Positions 6,511 to 15,258 are shown, numbered from the stretch's first letter. The stretch: DNA of 15,258 nt from Bacillota bacterium (GCA_017861495.1 JAGFXW010000028.1:1-15258); one strand, 5' to 3'. Translations and numbers: made by a program. The notes: a model not told the origin generated them from the letters alone.

Positions 6511-9500
6511 TTTCCGGCAGATGTTCCAAACAACCGTGCCCTCGTAAAATATCGATTACCGTCTTTGATGCCCGGCCTCGCAACCGTAAATCATCAATAG
6601 ATGAGAACGAAGCTTCCTTTCGCGCGTCAGCAATATTGGCTGCTGCCGCATCTCCAAGACCTTGCAATGATGCCAGTGGCGGAAGAAGACTGGTTTGGTC
6701 CTGATTAATAAGAAATCGTTTAGCATCCGATAAATCAAGATTAACATGCTGAAAAGTAAAGCCACGCAAATACATTTCCAATGCGACTTCGCAAATCGTT
6801 TGCAGTGATTTTTCTTTTGCTGTGCACAGGTTCCCCTTTTGTTCGAATTCTTTTAGTTTTTCTTTAAGAGCGTCAACACCTTTGACTATCAAATCTGCAT
6901 CGAATTCAGTCGCACGAATGCTAAAATAGGCAGCGTAAAAAGCCATTGGATGATGAACTTTGCAATACGCTATACGAAAAGCCATCATGACATATGCTAC
7001 CGCATGCGCCTTGGGAAACATATATTTTATTTTTTGACAAGATTCAATGTACCATTCGGGAACATTTTTTTCTCTTATTTTATTGCAGTCATCCGGTTTA
7101 ATTCCTTTTCCTTTGCGAACACCTTCCATAATTTTAAACGCTAATTGTGGTTCCACCCCTTTGTGAATCAAATACATCATTATATCATCCCGGGCTGAAA
7201 TTGCTTCGGATAGTTTAGCCGTTCCATTTCGAATTAAATCTTGCGCATTATTCAGCCATACATCCGTACCATGCGAAAATCCGCTGATTCGAACTAACTC
7301 GCTAAATTTTTTGGGCTTGGTATCCTCTAGCATTTGGCGAACAAATTTCGTTCCATATTCAGGTATCCCGTAAGTACCAACAGAACTGCCCAGATCTTTA
7401 GCGGAAATGTTTAACGCGTCAGGCGAAAGAAACAGACTTAATGTCGCGGAGTCATCCAATGGGATTGTTTTAGGATCAATCCCAGTTAAATCTTCCAACA
7501 TTTTTATTACCGTCGGATCATCATGGCCTAAAATATCCAACTTTACTAACCGACTGCTTATGGAATGGTAATCAAAATGGGTTGTAATTGTTGCAGAATT
7601 TTTGTCATCGGCCGGATGTTGAATGGGAGTAAAATGATGGACATCCATATCACGCGGAATAACCATAATCCCCCCGGGATGCTGGCCGGTCGTTCTTTTT
7701 ACACCGGAACAACCGGTAATTAATTTTGTAAAATGGGCATTACGCGGTTCTAACCCTTTATCGGAAAAATAGTTTTTTACAAATCCATAAGCCGTTTTAT
7801 CCGCTATAGTAGCAATTGTGCCTGCGCGAAAAACATTGTCTTTGCCAAACAGTTCTTCCGTATATTTATGCGCTACCGGTTGGTATTCTCCAGAAAAATT
7901 CAAATCAATATCAGGAACTTTATCACCATGAAAGCCCATAAATACAGCAAATGGAATATCATGACCATCTTTGATTTGCAAAGTTTGGCAATGTGGACAG
8001 GTTTTATCCGGCAAATCAAAGCCGCTGCCATAACTGCCGTCAGTAACAAATTCCGTATATTTGCACTTTGGGCAACGCCAATGAGGCGGCAAAGGATTGA
8101 CCTCCGTAATACTCGTCATAGTCGCCACAAAAGAAGAACCAACAGACCCCCTGGAACCAACCAAAAATCCATCATCCAACGATTTTTTTACCAATTTATG
8201 AGCAATCAGATATAAAACGGCAAAACCGTTGTTAATAATTGAGTTCAATTCCATTTGTAAACGATCGGCAACAATTTTCGGTAATGGATTACCATATAAG
8301 TATTCTGCCCGCTCATTGGCCATGGTTCGGATTTGATTTTCGGCGCCAGGAATTTTGGGCGAATATAATTTTTCATCAGGAATCGGTTTAATTGTATCAA
8401 TAAGTTCACTAATATTACGCGGGTTATGAACAACAATTTCTTCTGCTTTTGCCGAACCTAAATACGAAAATTCAGCCAGCATCTCTTCAGTCGTACGAAA
8501 ATAAAGCGGCGGTTGATGGTCTGCATCCTCAAACCCTTTTCCGGCCATAAGAATACGCCGATATACTTCGTCCTCAGGTTCTAAAAAATGTACGTCGCAG
8601 GTAGCCACAACCGGTTTATTCAATGTTGCCCCAAGCTCGCATACTTTTCGATTGATATTGCGCAGAGCTTCTTCATTGGCAACTTTGCCTTCCCGGACTA
8701 AAAAAGCGTTGTTGGCAATCGGTTGAATTTCAAGATAGTCGTAAAACTTGGCAATTTCTAATAGGTTTTCATCATCGGCGCCGTCAACAATTGCATGGAT
8801 TAACTCCCCGGCCTCACAGGCAGATCCTATCATTAAGCCTTCACGATATTCGGCGATGACATTTTTCGGCAGTCTCGGTGTACGGTGGTAATATTTCAAA
8901 TGAGATAAGGATACCATCCGGTATAAATTACGCAAACCGATGTTATTGCGTGCCAATAGAATAATATGCCGTGAGCGGTTGTCTTCTTCGGTAAAAAGAT
9001 AAGCTTCCATTCCATAAATAATTTTAATGCCGGCTTTACTGCCGACTTCATGTGCTTCAGGAAAAGCCTGGACAACTCCATGATCAGTAATTGCTATGGC
9101 AGGATGACCCCATTTTGCAGCGGTAGTAATTAATTTTTTAATTGACACAACGGAATCCAAAGTACTCATTCGGGTATGCGCGTGTAATTCTACCCGGGGA
9201 ACAGCAGCTGTGTCACTGCGGCTTTCTGTCTGCATCCGGCAAATACTGTCGGGGTACATGACATATTCATTTGAAAATTTGTCATATTTTACAGTGCCTT
9301 TAACTTTAATAAACATCCCAACATTGATCGCTTCGGAAAGTTTTTGGCACTCTTCTTTTTTATCGATAAACAGTTTGCAGCTTATGCCATCTGTTTTATC
9401 TACAACGTCAAAGGATAATAAAGACCGTCCTGAACGAAGATCACGCGGTTCACAAGCTACTACTTCTCCGGCAACCACCACATCGCGATTTTCATCTTGG

Positions 9501-10159
9501 ACTGTATTAATCGCTTGCGGCTCTATTTTGATATTTCGCCCCAAAATAACCGGTTTATCTGCTTCCCGTTTTTTCGGTTCAACAGAACAATCTTTTAATG
9601 CTTCTAAATATTCATCAGTCAGGAAATCATCGTCTGAAGGAGTTTCGGGAACCATTTGCGCCGCCGTAAAATGAATTTCCCCTTCGAACTTATATTTATC
9701 ACGGAGTATTGTTTTTACTGTATTCGGGATTCCTCTTTGCATTAATAATTCCAAAGATAAAGGAGTATGGGTTTCTACCGTTATAACTTGTTCTTCCAGC
9801 TTACGGTCGGCGCTTATTAATATTTGTTTTATTGTTTCGTTTTCTCCAGCGATGCTCTGTACAAAGTCAGGCCAATCTTCTTTAATGGCAAAAGCAATAT
9901 TGCAGACGCAGGGGTAAAATGAAACTTTCGATAATCCGCAATTCTGGCAAAGTTGTTGTTCTGCTATATCCCAAATTTGTTTTGGAACAGGCTGGTGAAT
10001 ATCGATGAATATTTCCCATGAAGACGTGGCTGAATCAATACGTACTTTCGTTATCGTTCCGTTTTGGATGATCTTTTTATGGTTAGCTGCAATCGGTAGC
10101 TGATCTGCAAAACAACAAAAATCTTCCGTTTTTGTTGGTACAATACAATAATTATGCAT
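6485..10159 (-). CDS. polC: DNA polymerase III alpha subunit, PolC type, lacking the inserted exonuclease domain
   Basis: PolC is the replicative DNA polymerase of Firmicutes. Numbering starts at the preferred ATG (10159-10157; 1224 aa): AGGGAG (10173-10168) is 8 bases from it, but only 2 from an ATG at 10165. Domains in order: N-terminal domain (1-200), OB fold (about 220-312), and PHP with H326, H328, D335, H360, E385, H398, C448, D522 and H524. The palm has GSRGSVGSSF (668-677), zinc-binding cysteines 696, 699, 721 and 724, PDIDLNFSG (749-757, D750 and D752), and KLDILGHDDPT with D875. A helix-hairpin-helix and C-terminal region ending in MLLFG complete it. B. subtilis PolC (1437 aa) has an exonuclease inserted after the PHP E385 position. 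Here GMEAYLF passes through about nine residues to HIILLARN, so that domain of about 200 aa is missing while the frame stays open. The gene has its own promoter and terminator. Confidence 0.97.
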   Translation of the reverse strand: MHNYCIVPTKTEDFCCFADQLPIAANHKKIIQNGTITKVRIDSATSSWEIFIDIHQPVPKQIWDIAEQQLCQNCGLSKVSFYPCVCNIAFAIKEDWPDFVQSIAGENETIKQILISADRKLEEQVITVETHTPLSLELLMQRGIPNTVKTILRDKYKFEGEIHFTAAQMVPETPSDDDFLTDEYLEALKDCSVEPKKREADKPVILGRNIKIEPQAINTVQDENRDVVVAGEVVACEPRDLRSGRSLLSFDVVDKTDGISCKLFIDKKEECQKLSEAINVGMFIKVKGTVKYDKFSNEYVMYPDSICRMQTESRSDTAAVPRVELHAHTRMSTLDSVVSIKKLITTAAKWGHPAIAITDHGVVQAFPEAHEVGSKAGIKIIYGMEAYLFTEEDNRSRHIILLARNNIGLRNLYRMVSLSHLKYYHRTPRLPKNVIAEYREGLMIGSACEAGELIHAIVDGADDENLLEIAKFYDYLEIQPIANNAFLVREGKVANEEALRNINRKVCELGATLNKPVVATCDVHFLEPEDEVYRRILMAGKGFEDADHQPPLYFRTTEEMLAEFSYLGSAKAEEIVVHNPRNISELIDTIKPIPDEKLYSPKIPGAENQIRTMANERAEYLYGNPLPKIVADRLQMELNSIINNGFAVLYLIAHKLVKKSLDDGFLVGSRGSVGSSFVATMTSITEVNPLPPHWRCPKCKYTEFVTDGSYGSGFDLPDKTCPHCQTLQIKDGHDIPFAVFMGFHGDKVPDIDLNFSGEYQPVAHKYTEELFGKDNVFRAGTIATIADKTAYGFVKNYFSDKGLEPRNAHFTKLITGCSGVKRTTGQHPGGIMVIPRDMDVHHFTPIQHPADDKNSATITTHFDYHSISSRLVKLDILGHDDPTVIKMLEDLTGIDPKTIPLDDSATLSLFLSPDALNISAKDLGSSVGTYGIPEYGTKFVRQMLEDTKPKKFSELVRISGFSHGTDVWLNNAQDLIRNGTAKLSEAISARDDIMMYLIHKGVEPQLAFKIMEGVRKGKGIKPDDCNKIREKNVPEWYIESCQKIKYMFPKAHAVAYVMMAFRIAYCKVHHPMAFYAAYFSIRATEFDADLIVKGVDALKEKLKEFEQKGNLCTAKEKSLQTICEVALEMYLRGFTFQHVNLDLSDAKRFLINQDQTSLLPPLASLQGLGDAAAANIADARKEASFSSIDDLRLRGRASKTVIDILRGHGCLEHLPETAQMLLFG

Positions 10160-10315
10160 TTTCATTTCTCCCTACAACAGCACTTAATTAGTTCGATCTT
10201 TTACCGGTTTAAAAAGGCCAATCTGCATCATTATAGTAGCATATCGACCTTTAGTAAACTGTCTATTTTTTTCGTAAAACAATACCTATACACTTATACT
10301 TTGTCTTAGTCTTAT
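10160..10315 (-). other. Intergenic region between proS and polC
   Basis: About 156 bases with no gene. It holds the polC promoter (10230-10258), a leader of about 60 bases, and the polC ribosome site AGGGAG (10173-10168). No convincing hairpin plus T-run follows the proS stop, so some read-through from the dxr-proS unit into polC seems possible. Confidence 0.6.
10230..10258 (-). promoter_or_regulatory. Sigma-A-type promoter of polC
   Basis: A perfect -10 TATAAT (10235-10230) lies 17 bases downstream of TTTACT (10258-10253; four of six to TTGACA). Transcription would start near 10223, about 64 bases before the preferred polC start codon. The remaining leader shows no clear secondary structure. 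Confidence 0.7.
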
Positions 10316-12028
10316 TTACTTACATGCTGTTTTTAATAATTCATGAACGTTTGCAACATAATTTTCTACATTAAGGAAATTTACATCGCCTGTACGACGT
10401 ACTTTTACTTCAAGGATTTGTTCCTGCAACGTTTTCGGTCCCACAACAATTTTTAATGGATAACCAATCAGGTCAGCATCTTTGAATTTTACTCCGGCGC
10501 GCTCATTCCGGTCATCAAGAATAGCTTCAATATTGTTCTTTGTCAATTCTTGGCCAATTTTTTCGGCTAACTGCATCTGGGCTTCATCTTTTGAATTAAT
10601 TGGAATGATAACAACATGGTACGGCGCTATCGGAACCGGCCAAATAATACCATTTTCATCGTTATGCTGTTCGATTGCCGCAGCCATGGTACGGCTGACT
10701 CCAATCCCATAACACCCCATGACCATTGGTTGTTCTTTCCCTTTTTCATCCAGATAGGTAGCTTGAAGAGATTCACTGTATTTTGTGTGTAATTTAAATA
10801 CTTGTCCCACTTCAATTCCGCGCGCCATTTTAACAGGTTGACCACAAATTGGACAAGGATCATTTTCCTGGATCAAACGGATATCAGTGATTATATCGGC
10901 TTTAAAATCACGCCGAGGGTTTACATGAATATAATGTTTATCAGGAAGATTCGCGCCACAAACGGCGTTATACAGCTCCATTACGGTGTTGTCAGCAACA
11001 ATTGTTGCCCCCTGTAACCCAACCGGGCCGATAAAACCGGCGGCGCTCTGTAATTCTTCTACGATTTTCTCTTCATTGGCCAACGTTAAATCGATACAGC
11101 TAAGAGCATTAATAAGCTTAATTTCATTGACTTCATGGTCTCCGCGCACTAAAGCAATAACGTAGCCTTGTTCACTCTGATAGGCCATTGCTTTAATCGT
11201 TTTTTGCGGCGGGATGTCCAGGTACGTACTCACCGCTTCAATCGTTTTTGTTTGCGGGGTATCTTTTATTTCCAGCGGCAAAACTTCCTCTTCTGTGGGA
11301 ACAATAGGATGCAGTTCCGCCTTTTCAACATTTGCGCCATAATCACAGGCCGGACAATAGACAATGGAAGCCTCGCCAGAATCCGCAATTACCATAAATT
11401 CATGGGAACCGCTTCCACCGATCGCGCCTGAATCTGCTTCTACCGGCCGAAAATTCAAACCGCAGCGGGTAAAAACATTGGTATAGGCATCAAACATTTT
11501 GTTATAACTAATTGTCAAGCCATCTTCGTCGCGATCAAAGGAATAAGCGTCTTTCATAATGAATTCACGACCGCGCATCAAACCAAAACGTGGCCGGATC
11601 TCGTCACGGTACTTATTTTGAATTTGATAAAGCGATATCGGCAGTTGCCGGTAAGAACGAACATCACTACGAACAAGAGTGGTAATCATCTCTTCGTGGG
11701 TAGGCCCCAAACAAAAATTTCGATTATGTCGGTCACGGAGCCGGAACATCTCTTCACCGTAAACATCCCAACGTCCTGTTTCTTGCCAAATTTCCGCAGG
11801 CTGGATAATGGGCATAAGCAGTTCTTGGGAATCGATTTGATCCATTTCTTCACGCACAATCGTTTCAATCTTCTTAAGAACCCGCAGGGCTAACGGCAGA
11901 TAGGTATAAATACCGCCGGCCGCTTTGCGGATCATTCCGGCGCGGAGCATAAGCTGGTGGCTGGGAATTTCCGCTTCTGCAGGTGTTTCCCGTAGTGTTG
12001 GTGCATACAAACGTGATACTCGCATCAT
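10316..12028 (-). CDS. proS: Prolyl-tRNA synthetase, bacterial type with INS editing domain
   Basis: ProS charges tRNA-Pro with proline in the cytoplasm. The 570 aa product is full length for the bacterial (ProS type 1) form. Class II motif 1 lies around 32-75. GPTHEE (108-113) and the Arg-rich motif 2 region (137-165, with [16 protein letters not shown]) follow. An insertion from about 224 to 407 is the INS domain that clears mischarged Ala-tRNA-Pro; it is flanked by CPACDY (225-230) and CPICGQ (392-397). Motif 3 is GCYGIGVSR (438-446), and an anticodon-binding domain runs from about 465 to the end. The first of two adjacent ATG codons (12028) is chosen because AGGAGG (12043-12038) is 9 bases upstream. 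One base separates the gene from the ispG stop. No T-box leader is present, so it depends on the upstream unit. Confidence 0.97.
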   Translation of the reverse strand: MMRVSRLYAPTLRETPAEAEIPSHQLMLRAGMIRKAAGGIYTYLPLALRVLKKIETIVREEMDQIDSQELLMPIIQPAEIWQETGRWDVYGEEMFRLRDRHNRNFCLGPTHEEMITTLVRSDVRSYRQLPISLYQIQNKYRDEIRPRFGLMRGREFIMKDAYSFDRDEDGLTISYNKMFDAYTNVFTRCGLNFRPVEADSGAIGGSGSHEFMVIADSGEASIVYCPACDYGANVEKAELHPIVPTEEEVLPLEIKDTPQTKTIEAVSTYLDIPPQKTIKAMAYQSEQGYVIALVRGDHEVNEIKLINALSCIDLTLANEEKIVEELQSAAGFIGPVGLQGATIVADNTVMELYNAVCGANLPDKHYIHVNPRRDFKADIITDIRLIQENDPCPICGQPVKMARGIEVGQVFKLHTKYSESLQATYLDEKGKEQPMVMGCYGIGVSRTMAAAIEQHNDENGIIWPVPIAPYHVVIIPINSKDEAQMQLAEKIGQELTKNNIEAILDDRNERAGVKFKDADLIGYPLKIVVGPKTLQEQILEVKVRRTGDVNFLNVENYVANVHELLKTACK

Positions 12029-12029
12029 A

Positions 12030-13097
12030 TTAATTGGCCTCCTCAGAGAGTTTATCTATTTCTGCCAGTAATAGCGGCAATAATTCACTTTCAGGTACTT
12101 TACAAACAATTTCACCTTTACGAAATAACAAACCTTCGCCTTTTCCCCCCGCAATGCCAATGTCAGCCTCGCGCGCTTCTCCGGGACCATTTACGACACA
12201 TCCCATCACCGCAACTTTAATTGGTTTACGAATCGTTGCTAATCTTTTCTCCACTTCATTAGCTAATGCTGGCAGATCAATATTGCAGCGGCCGCAAGTG
12301 GGACAAGAAATAATCGTAGGCCCGTATTCCTTCAGACCCAATGCTTTTAAGATTTGATTTCCAACCTTGACTTCTTCAACAGGATCACCCGTTAATGAAA
12401 CGCGAATGGTATCGCCAATCCCTTCTGCCAACAGCGCGCCAATTCCTACCGCTGATTTTATAGTTCCGGAATTAACCGTTCCCGCTTCAGTAATTCCCAG
12501 ATGCAATGGGTAATCAACTGTAGCGGACATAAGGCGGTAAGAATCGATGGTTAAGGGAACATCATGGGCTTTTAACGAAATTTTAATATCATAAAAATTC
12601 ATTTTTTCCAATAAATGCACATGGTGCAACGCGCTTTCCACTAACCCTTCCGCTGTGGCATGTCCGTTATATTTTGCTAAGATTTGTTTGTCCAAAGATC
12701 CTGCATTTACACCAATGCGTAAAGGCGCCGATCTGCGTTTTGCTTCCCGAATAACAGCGGCAATTTGATTAGGATCGCCGATATTTCCGGGATTGAGCCG
12801 CAAAGCATCAACGCCGCGTTCTAATGCCGCAATAGCTAATCGGTAGTCAAAATGAATATCAGCAATTAACGGGATAGCAATTTGTTCTTTGATTTTTTCA
12901 ATTGCCAGCGCAGCAGGCATGTCCGGAACAGCGACTCTCACAAGATCACACCCAACCGCCTCCAAACGCTTGATTTGAGCAACGGTAGCCGTAATGTCAT
13001 CTGTCTTGGTGTTTGTCATCGATTGTACGGTAATTGGCGATTGTCCGCCTACTTCAATTGTACCAATCCGTAATGACCGGGTTTTTTTTCGCAGCAT
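12030..13097 (-). CDS. ispG: 4-hydroxy-3-methylbut-2-en-1-yl diphosphate synthase IspG (GcpE), flavodoxin/ferredoxin-dependent
   Basis: IspG is the penultimate MEP-pathway enzyme. It reductively converts 2-C-methyl-D-erythritol 2,4-cyclodiphosphate to HMBPP using a [4Fe-4S] cluster. The 355 aa product has an N-terminal TIM barrel (about 1-250) that starts with [22 protein letters not shown]-terminal cluster domain follows, with C265, C268 (CPTC), C300 and E307 ([10 protein letters not shown]). These match the E. coli ligands C270, C273, C305 and E312 with a constant offset of five. ATG at 13097 has AGGTG (13112-13108) 10 bases upstream. The gene lies 18 bases after rseP and 1 base before proS. 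Sharing a transcript with dxr puts two steps of one pathway together. Confidence 0.97.
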   Translation of the reverse strand: MLRKKTRSLRIGTIEVGGQSPITVQSMTNTKTDDITATVAQIKRLEAVGCDLVRVAVPDMPAALAIEKIKEQIAIPLIADIHFDYRLAIAALERGVDALRLNPGNIGDPNQIAAVIREAKRRSAPLRIGVNAGSLDKQILAKYNGHATAEGLVESALHHVHLLEKMNFYDIKISLKAHDVPLTIDSYRLMSATVDYPLHLGITEAGTVNSGTIKSAVGIGALLAEGIGDTIRVSLTGDPVEEVKVGNQILKALGLKEYGPTIISCPTCGRCNIDLPALANEVEKRLATIRKPIKVAVMGCVVNGPGEAREADIGIAGGKGEGLLFRKGEIVCKVPESELLPLLLAEIDKLSEEAN

Positions 13098-13115
13098 TAC
13101 AGTATTTCACCTGCT

Positions 13116-14147
13116 TTATAGAATTTTTAATCTGACAATATCTTTGAATGTTGCCAGAAGCATCAGTAAGACTAATAGAATAAAACCTATCATTTGAATC
13201 ACTCGCATTTTTTCCGGGCTTAATGGTTTTCCGCGGATTCCTTCAACAGCCAGAGCTACAAAATGTCCGCCGTCCAGCATCGGAACTGGTAAAAGATTAA
13301 TGATCCCTAAGTTAAGACTTAAAAAAGCAGCAAATTGAAATAACGGCATTAAACCCATTTGGGCAACTTCGCCGGTCATTTGCGCTACACCGATCGGACC
13401 GGCAACATCTGCAGCAATCTGACCGCTAATCATTTGTCCAAGACTGACAATCATTGCCGCGCTTGTCGCAATCGTCCTGTTGATGGACAGACTGATCGAT
13501 TCAATGATTCCCGGATCATAATGGCTAATTTGCGGCATTACGCCAATAATTGCCTTGTTGGCTTTTGCATCATACTCAGGCGTAACTTTCACTTCAATTA
13601 GATTATCATTACGCAAAACCTGAATAATCAGCGGTTTCTCCGGGTTCTGTTGGATCGTAGTTACAAACTCTTTCCAACTTCCAATTGAATTCCCATTGAT
13701 TGTTAAAACCCGATCGCCAGTCAAAAGCCCGGCTTGCGCAGCCGGTTTGTCCGCTAATATTTTCCCCAAAACTGGTTCCGGCAATGGAGTATCAATCCCT
13801 ACAGCAAAAAACACAACAGTAAATAATAGGATTGGAAGGACAAAGTTCATAATTGACCCTGCTACAATAACTGCCATACGGGCCCAAATCGGTTTGGCGC
13901 AGAATGATCTTTCATCCTGTTCTTCCTCAGGATCCATCCCTGCGATTTTATTAAATCCTCCCAAAGGAATTGCCCGCAGCGAATAAAGTGTTTCGCCATA
14001 TTTCCGGCCAATTACTTTGGGCCCAAATCCAAGGGCAAATTCGTCCACACGCATACCAACAAGCTTCGCAACAACAAAATGTCCAAATTCATGCACAAAA
14101 ACCAATACCCCAAAAACCAGAATGGTCGCAATGATTGTAATAGACAA
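13116..14147 (-). CDS. rseP: Site-2 membrane metalloprotease RseP/RasP (S2P family, PDZ domain)
   Basis: This family cuts transmembrane segments of anti-sigma factors, signal peptides and other substrates within the membrane. The 343 aa product has a first membrane segment carrying HEFGH (19-23), which gives two zinc ligands and the catalytic glutamate. A second segment spans about 90-117, a single PDZ domain about 122-195, and a later segment bears NLLPVPMLDGG (284-294), whose D292 is the third zinc ligand. A last hydrophobic span is near 316-333. One PDZ domain matches Gram-positive RasP rather than the two-PDZ E. coli RseP. The start is TTG at 14147-14145, supported by AGGTG (14160-14156) 8 bases upstream; no ATG or in-frame GTG lies nearby that would preserve the HExxH segment. 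It sits between dxr and ispG. Confidence 0.95.
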   Translation of the reverse strand: MSITIIATILVFGVLVFVHEFGHFVVAKLVGMRVDEFALGFGPKVIGRKYGETLYSLRAIPLGGFNKIAGMDPEEEQDERSFCAKPIWARMAVIVAGSIMNFVLPILLFTVVFFAVGIDTPLPEPVLGKILADKPAAQAGLLTGDRVLTINGNSIGSWKEFVTTIQQNPEKPLIIQVLRNDNLIEVKVTPEYDAKANKAIIGVMPQISHYDPGIIESISLSINRTIATSAAMIVSLGQMISGQIAADVAGPIGVAQMTGEVAQMGLMPLFQFAAFLSLNLGIINLLPVPMLDGGHFVALAVEGIRGKPLSPEKMRVIQMIGFILLVLLMLLATFKDIVRLKIL

Positions 14148-14154
14148 CGAAATT

Positions 14155-14208
14155 TCACCTACCTATTTTCTCTTTTACCTTGATAAGCATTCCCGTCACC
14201 TCGTCCAT
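14155..14208 (-). CDS. Possible 17-codon open frame in the dxr-rseP gap (doubtful)
   Basis: In the 97-base gap between dxr and rseP an ATG at 14208 opens a frame encoding MDEVTGMLIKVKEKIGR. It ends in TGA (14157-14155), and that TGA overlaps the AGGTG ribosome site of rseP. No ribosome site precedes the ATG. The sequence could be a leader peptide influencing rseP translation, or chance. I recognise no homologue. Confidence 0.15.
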   Translation of the reverse strand: MDEVTGMLIKVKEKIGR

Positions 14209-14244
14209 CAAAAGAAAAGCAACAGAGTATAAATTAACTTTCGA

Positions 14245-15258
14245 TTACGAATAAATCTGCCTTATTACTTCTGCAGCTTGTTCACGAGCCCACGTGTCGG
14301 CTGCATGAATTTGTTCGAGTTTCGGGTGGGCGATTACCGGGTGTTTTTCCATAACAGCACGAATAACAGTAGGGATATCAAGAAAATGTATTTTATTTTC
14401 TAAAAAAGAAAATACGGCAGCTTCATTGGCTGCATTGAAAACGCAAGGCAGTGTACCGCCAGTCCTGCCTGCCTGGTAGGCCATTTGCAAGGCTGGAAAA
14501 ACCGCATTATCCGGCGAAAGGAATGTTAGCGGCTTTGTTTGTAGTAAATCCAATTTAGGAAAACTAGCAGGAGTTCGTTCAGGGAACGTCAGGGCATATT
14601 GGATCGGCAAACGCATATCCGGCACACCCAGTTGCGCCATTATTGCACCGTCCGCATACTCAATCATGGAATGAATAATACTTTGTGGATGAATGACTAC
14701 ATCGATTTGGTCATAGTCAACGGAAAATAACCATCTCGCTTCAATGACTTCCAATCCTTTATTCGCCATGGTAGCCGAATCAATCGTGATTTTTTTCCCC
14801 ATCGACCAATTTGGATGTTTTAAGCAATCTGCAATGGTAACTTTTTTTAATTGCTCTCTGGTAAAACCGTAAAAAGGCCCTCCCGATGCAGTCAAAATAA
14901 TCCGGGCAATACTTTGTTTTCTTTCCCCTTGCAAACATTGCAAAATCGCACTATGTTCGCTGTCGACCGGAAGAATGCTTACCTGATTTTGGGCAGCTAA
15001 GGTTGTTACTAATTCGCCGGCAGCAACCAGCGTTTCTTTATTTGCCAATGCGATTTTCTTTTTGGCTTGAATTGCCGCCAATGTCGGCTCCAATCCGGCA
15101 AATCCCACCAAAGCCGTTAACACGGTATCAGTTTGCGGTTGCGTGGCAGCAGCAAGCAACCCGTCTTGCCCCTGCAAAATGATTGTCTGCCCTTTATAAC
15201 GCCGGGTTAAGCGATCTGCTGCCGCCTTATCAACCAAAACGGCAATCTGGGGTTTGAA
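14245..15258 (-). CDS. dxr: 1-deoxy-D-xylulose 5-phosphate reductoisomerase DXR, lacking its N-terminus at the window edge
   Basis: DXR catalyses the NADPH-dependent rearrangement and reduction of DXP to MEP, the committed step of the MEP pathway. The window contains the last 337 residues. About 50 N-terminal residues, including the NADPH-binding glycine motif, are missing because the reading frame runs off the right edge. Counting from the first visible residue, LANKETLVAAGE (71-82), LPVDSEHSAI (96-105), LTASGGPF (122-129), the conserved DSATMANKGLE (160-170), and HPQSIIHSMIEY (190-201) are present. D99, E101 and E170 are the expected divalent-metal ligands. The C-terminal helical domain is intact and ends at TAA. 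A TTG at 15237 is not the true start, since homology continues upstream of it. A 97-base gap separates it from rseP. Confidence 0.97.
   Translation of the reverse strand, partial: FKPQIAVLVDKAAADRLTRRYKGQTIILQGQDGLLAAATQPQTDTVLTALVGFAGLEPTLAAIQAKKKIALANKETLVAAGELVTTLAAQNQVSILPVDSEHSAILQCLQGERKQSIARIILTASGGPFYGFTREQLKKVTIADCLKHPNWSMGKKITIDSATMANKGLEVIEARWLFSVDYDQIDVVIHPQSIIHSMIEYADGAIMAQLGVPDMRLPIQYALTFPERTPASFPKLDLLQTKPLTFLSPDNAVFPALQMAYQAGRTGGTLPCVFNAANEAAVFSFLENKIHFLDIPTVIRAVMEKHPVIAHPKLEQIHAADTWAREQAAEVIRQIYS

Noticed and set aside
9210..9674. 154-codon plus-strand open frame opposite polC
   Set aside because: It is fully antisense to the conserved OB/PHP region of polC and has no recognisable motif. 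It is best explained as a shadow of the real gene.
10160..10165. ATG at 10165 as the polC start
   Set aside because: It is only 2 bases from AGGGAG. The ATG at 10159 has the normal 8-base spacing. The difference is two residues.
10261..10315. Possible terminator after proS
   Set aside because: The region is AT-rich and contains a TTTTACG-A-run, but I could not find a stem of more than about four pairs followed by a T-tract on the minus strand.
14220..14260. TATACT as a promoter -10 upstream of rseP
   Set aside because: At 17-18 base spacing the -35 position matches poorly (about two of six), so there is no good support for a separate rseP promoter.
15235..15237. TTG as the start of dxr
   Set aside because: The frame remains open and homologous to DXR (FKPQIAVL) up to the right edge, so the gene is simply cut by the window.

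Overview
The window looks like a stretch of core chromosome from a Firmicute. All thirteen recognisable genes lie on the minus strand, so transcription runs from high to low coordinates. A PolC-type replicative polymerase, a rimP-nusA-rnpM-ylxQ-infB-rbfA cluster and the dxr-rseP-ispG-proS-polC order are typical of Bacilli, Clostridia and Negativicutes. The insertion of ispG between rseP and proS, and of nrnA between rbfA and truB, together with the moderate GC content, makes me favour a clostridial or Negativicutes (Sporomusaceae-like) source. That placement is inference from memory of gene orders, not a database match. I see no mobile element, CRISPR array, tRNA, rRNA or sign of recent transfer.

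Layout in the direction of transcription. (1) 15258-10316: dxr (5' end outside the window), rseP, ispG and proS form a tight unit. It pairs two enzymes of the MEP isoprenoid pathway (DXR and IspG) with the site-2 membrane protease RseP/RasP and prolyl-tRNA synthetase. (2) 10315-6461: polC has its own sigma-A-like promoter, and an intrinsic terminator is folded over its stop codon. Its most notable property is that the 3'-5' exonuclease domain normally inserted in the PHP domain of PolC is absent. (3) 6440-1: a strong extended -10 promoter and a leader hairpin precede the translation-factor operon rimP-nusA-rnpM(ylxR)-ylxQ-infB-rbfA-nrnA-truB (truB runs off the left edge). Its products act in 30S maturation (RimP, RbfA), transcription elongation and termination (NusA), RNase P modulation and RNA binding (RnpM, YlxQ), translation initiation (IF2), turnover of nanoRNA and pAp (NrnA), and tRNA pseudouridylation (TruB).

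The genes of the third unit are joined by short gaps or 4-base ATGA overlaps (rnpM/ylxQ, nrnA/truB), which suggests translational coupling. The leader hairpin with its interrupted U-tract is a plausible NusA-dependent attenuator, as described for the B. subtilis nusA operon. I found no previously undescribed multi-gene system here. The points worth follow-up are the exonuclease-less PolC with an apparently complete PHP metal site, and the two RNA hairpins flanking the rimP promoter.
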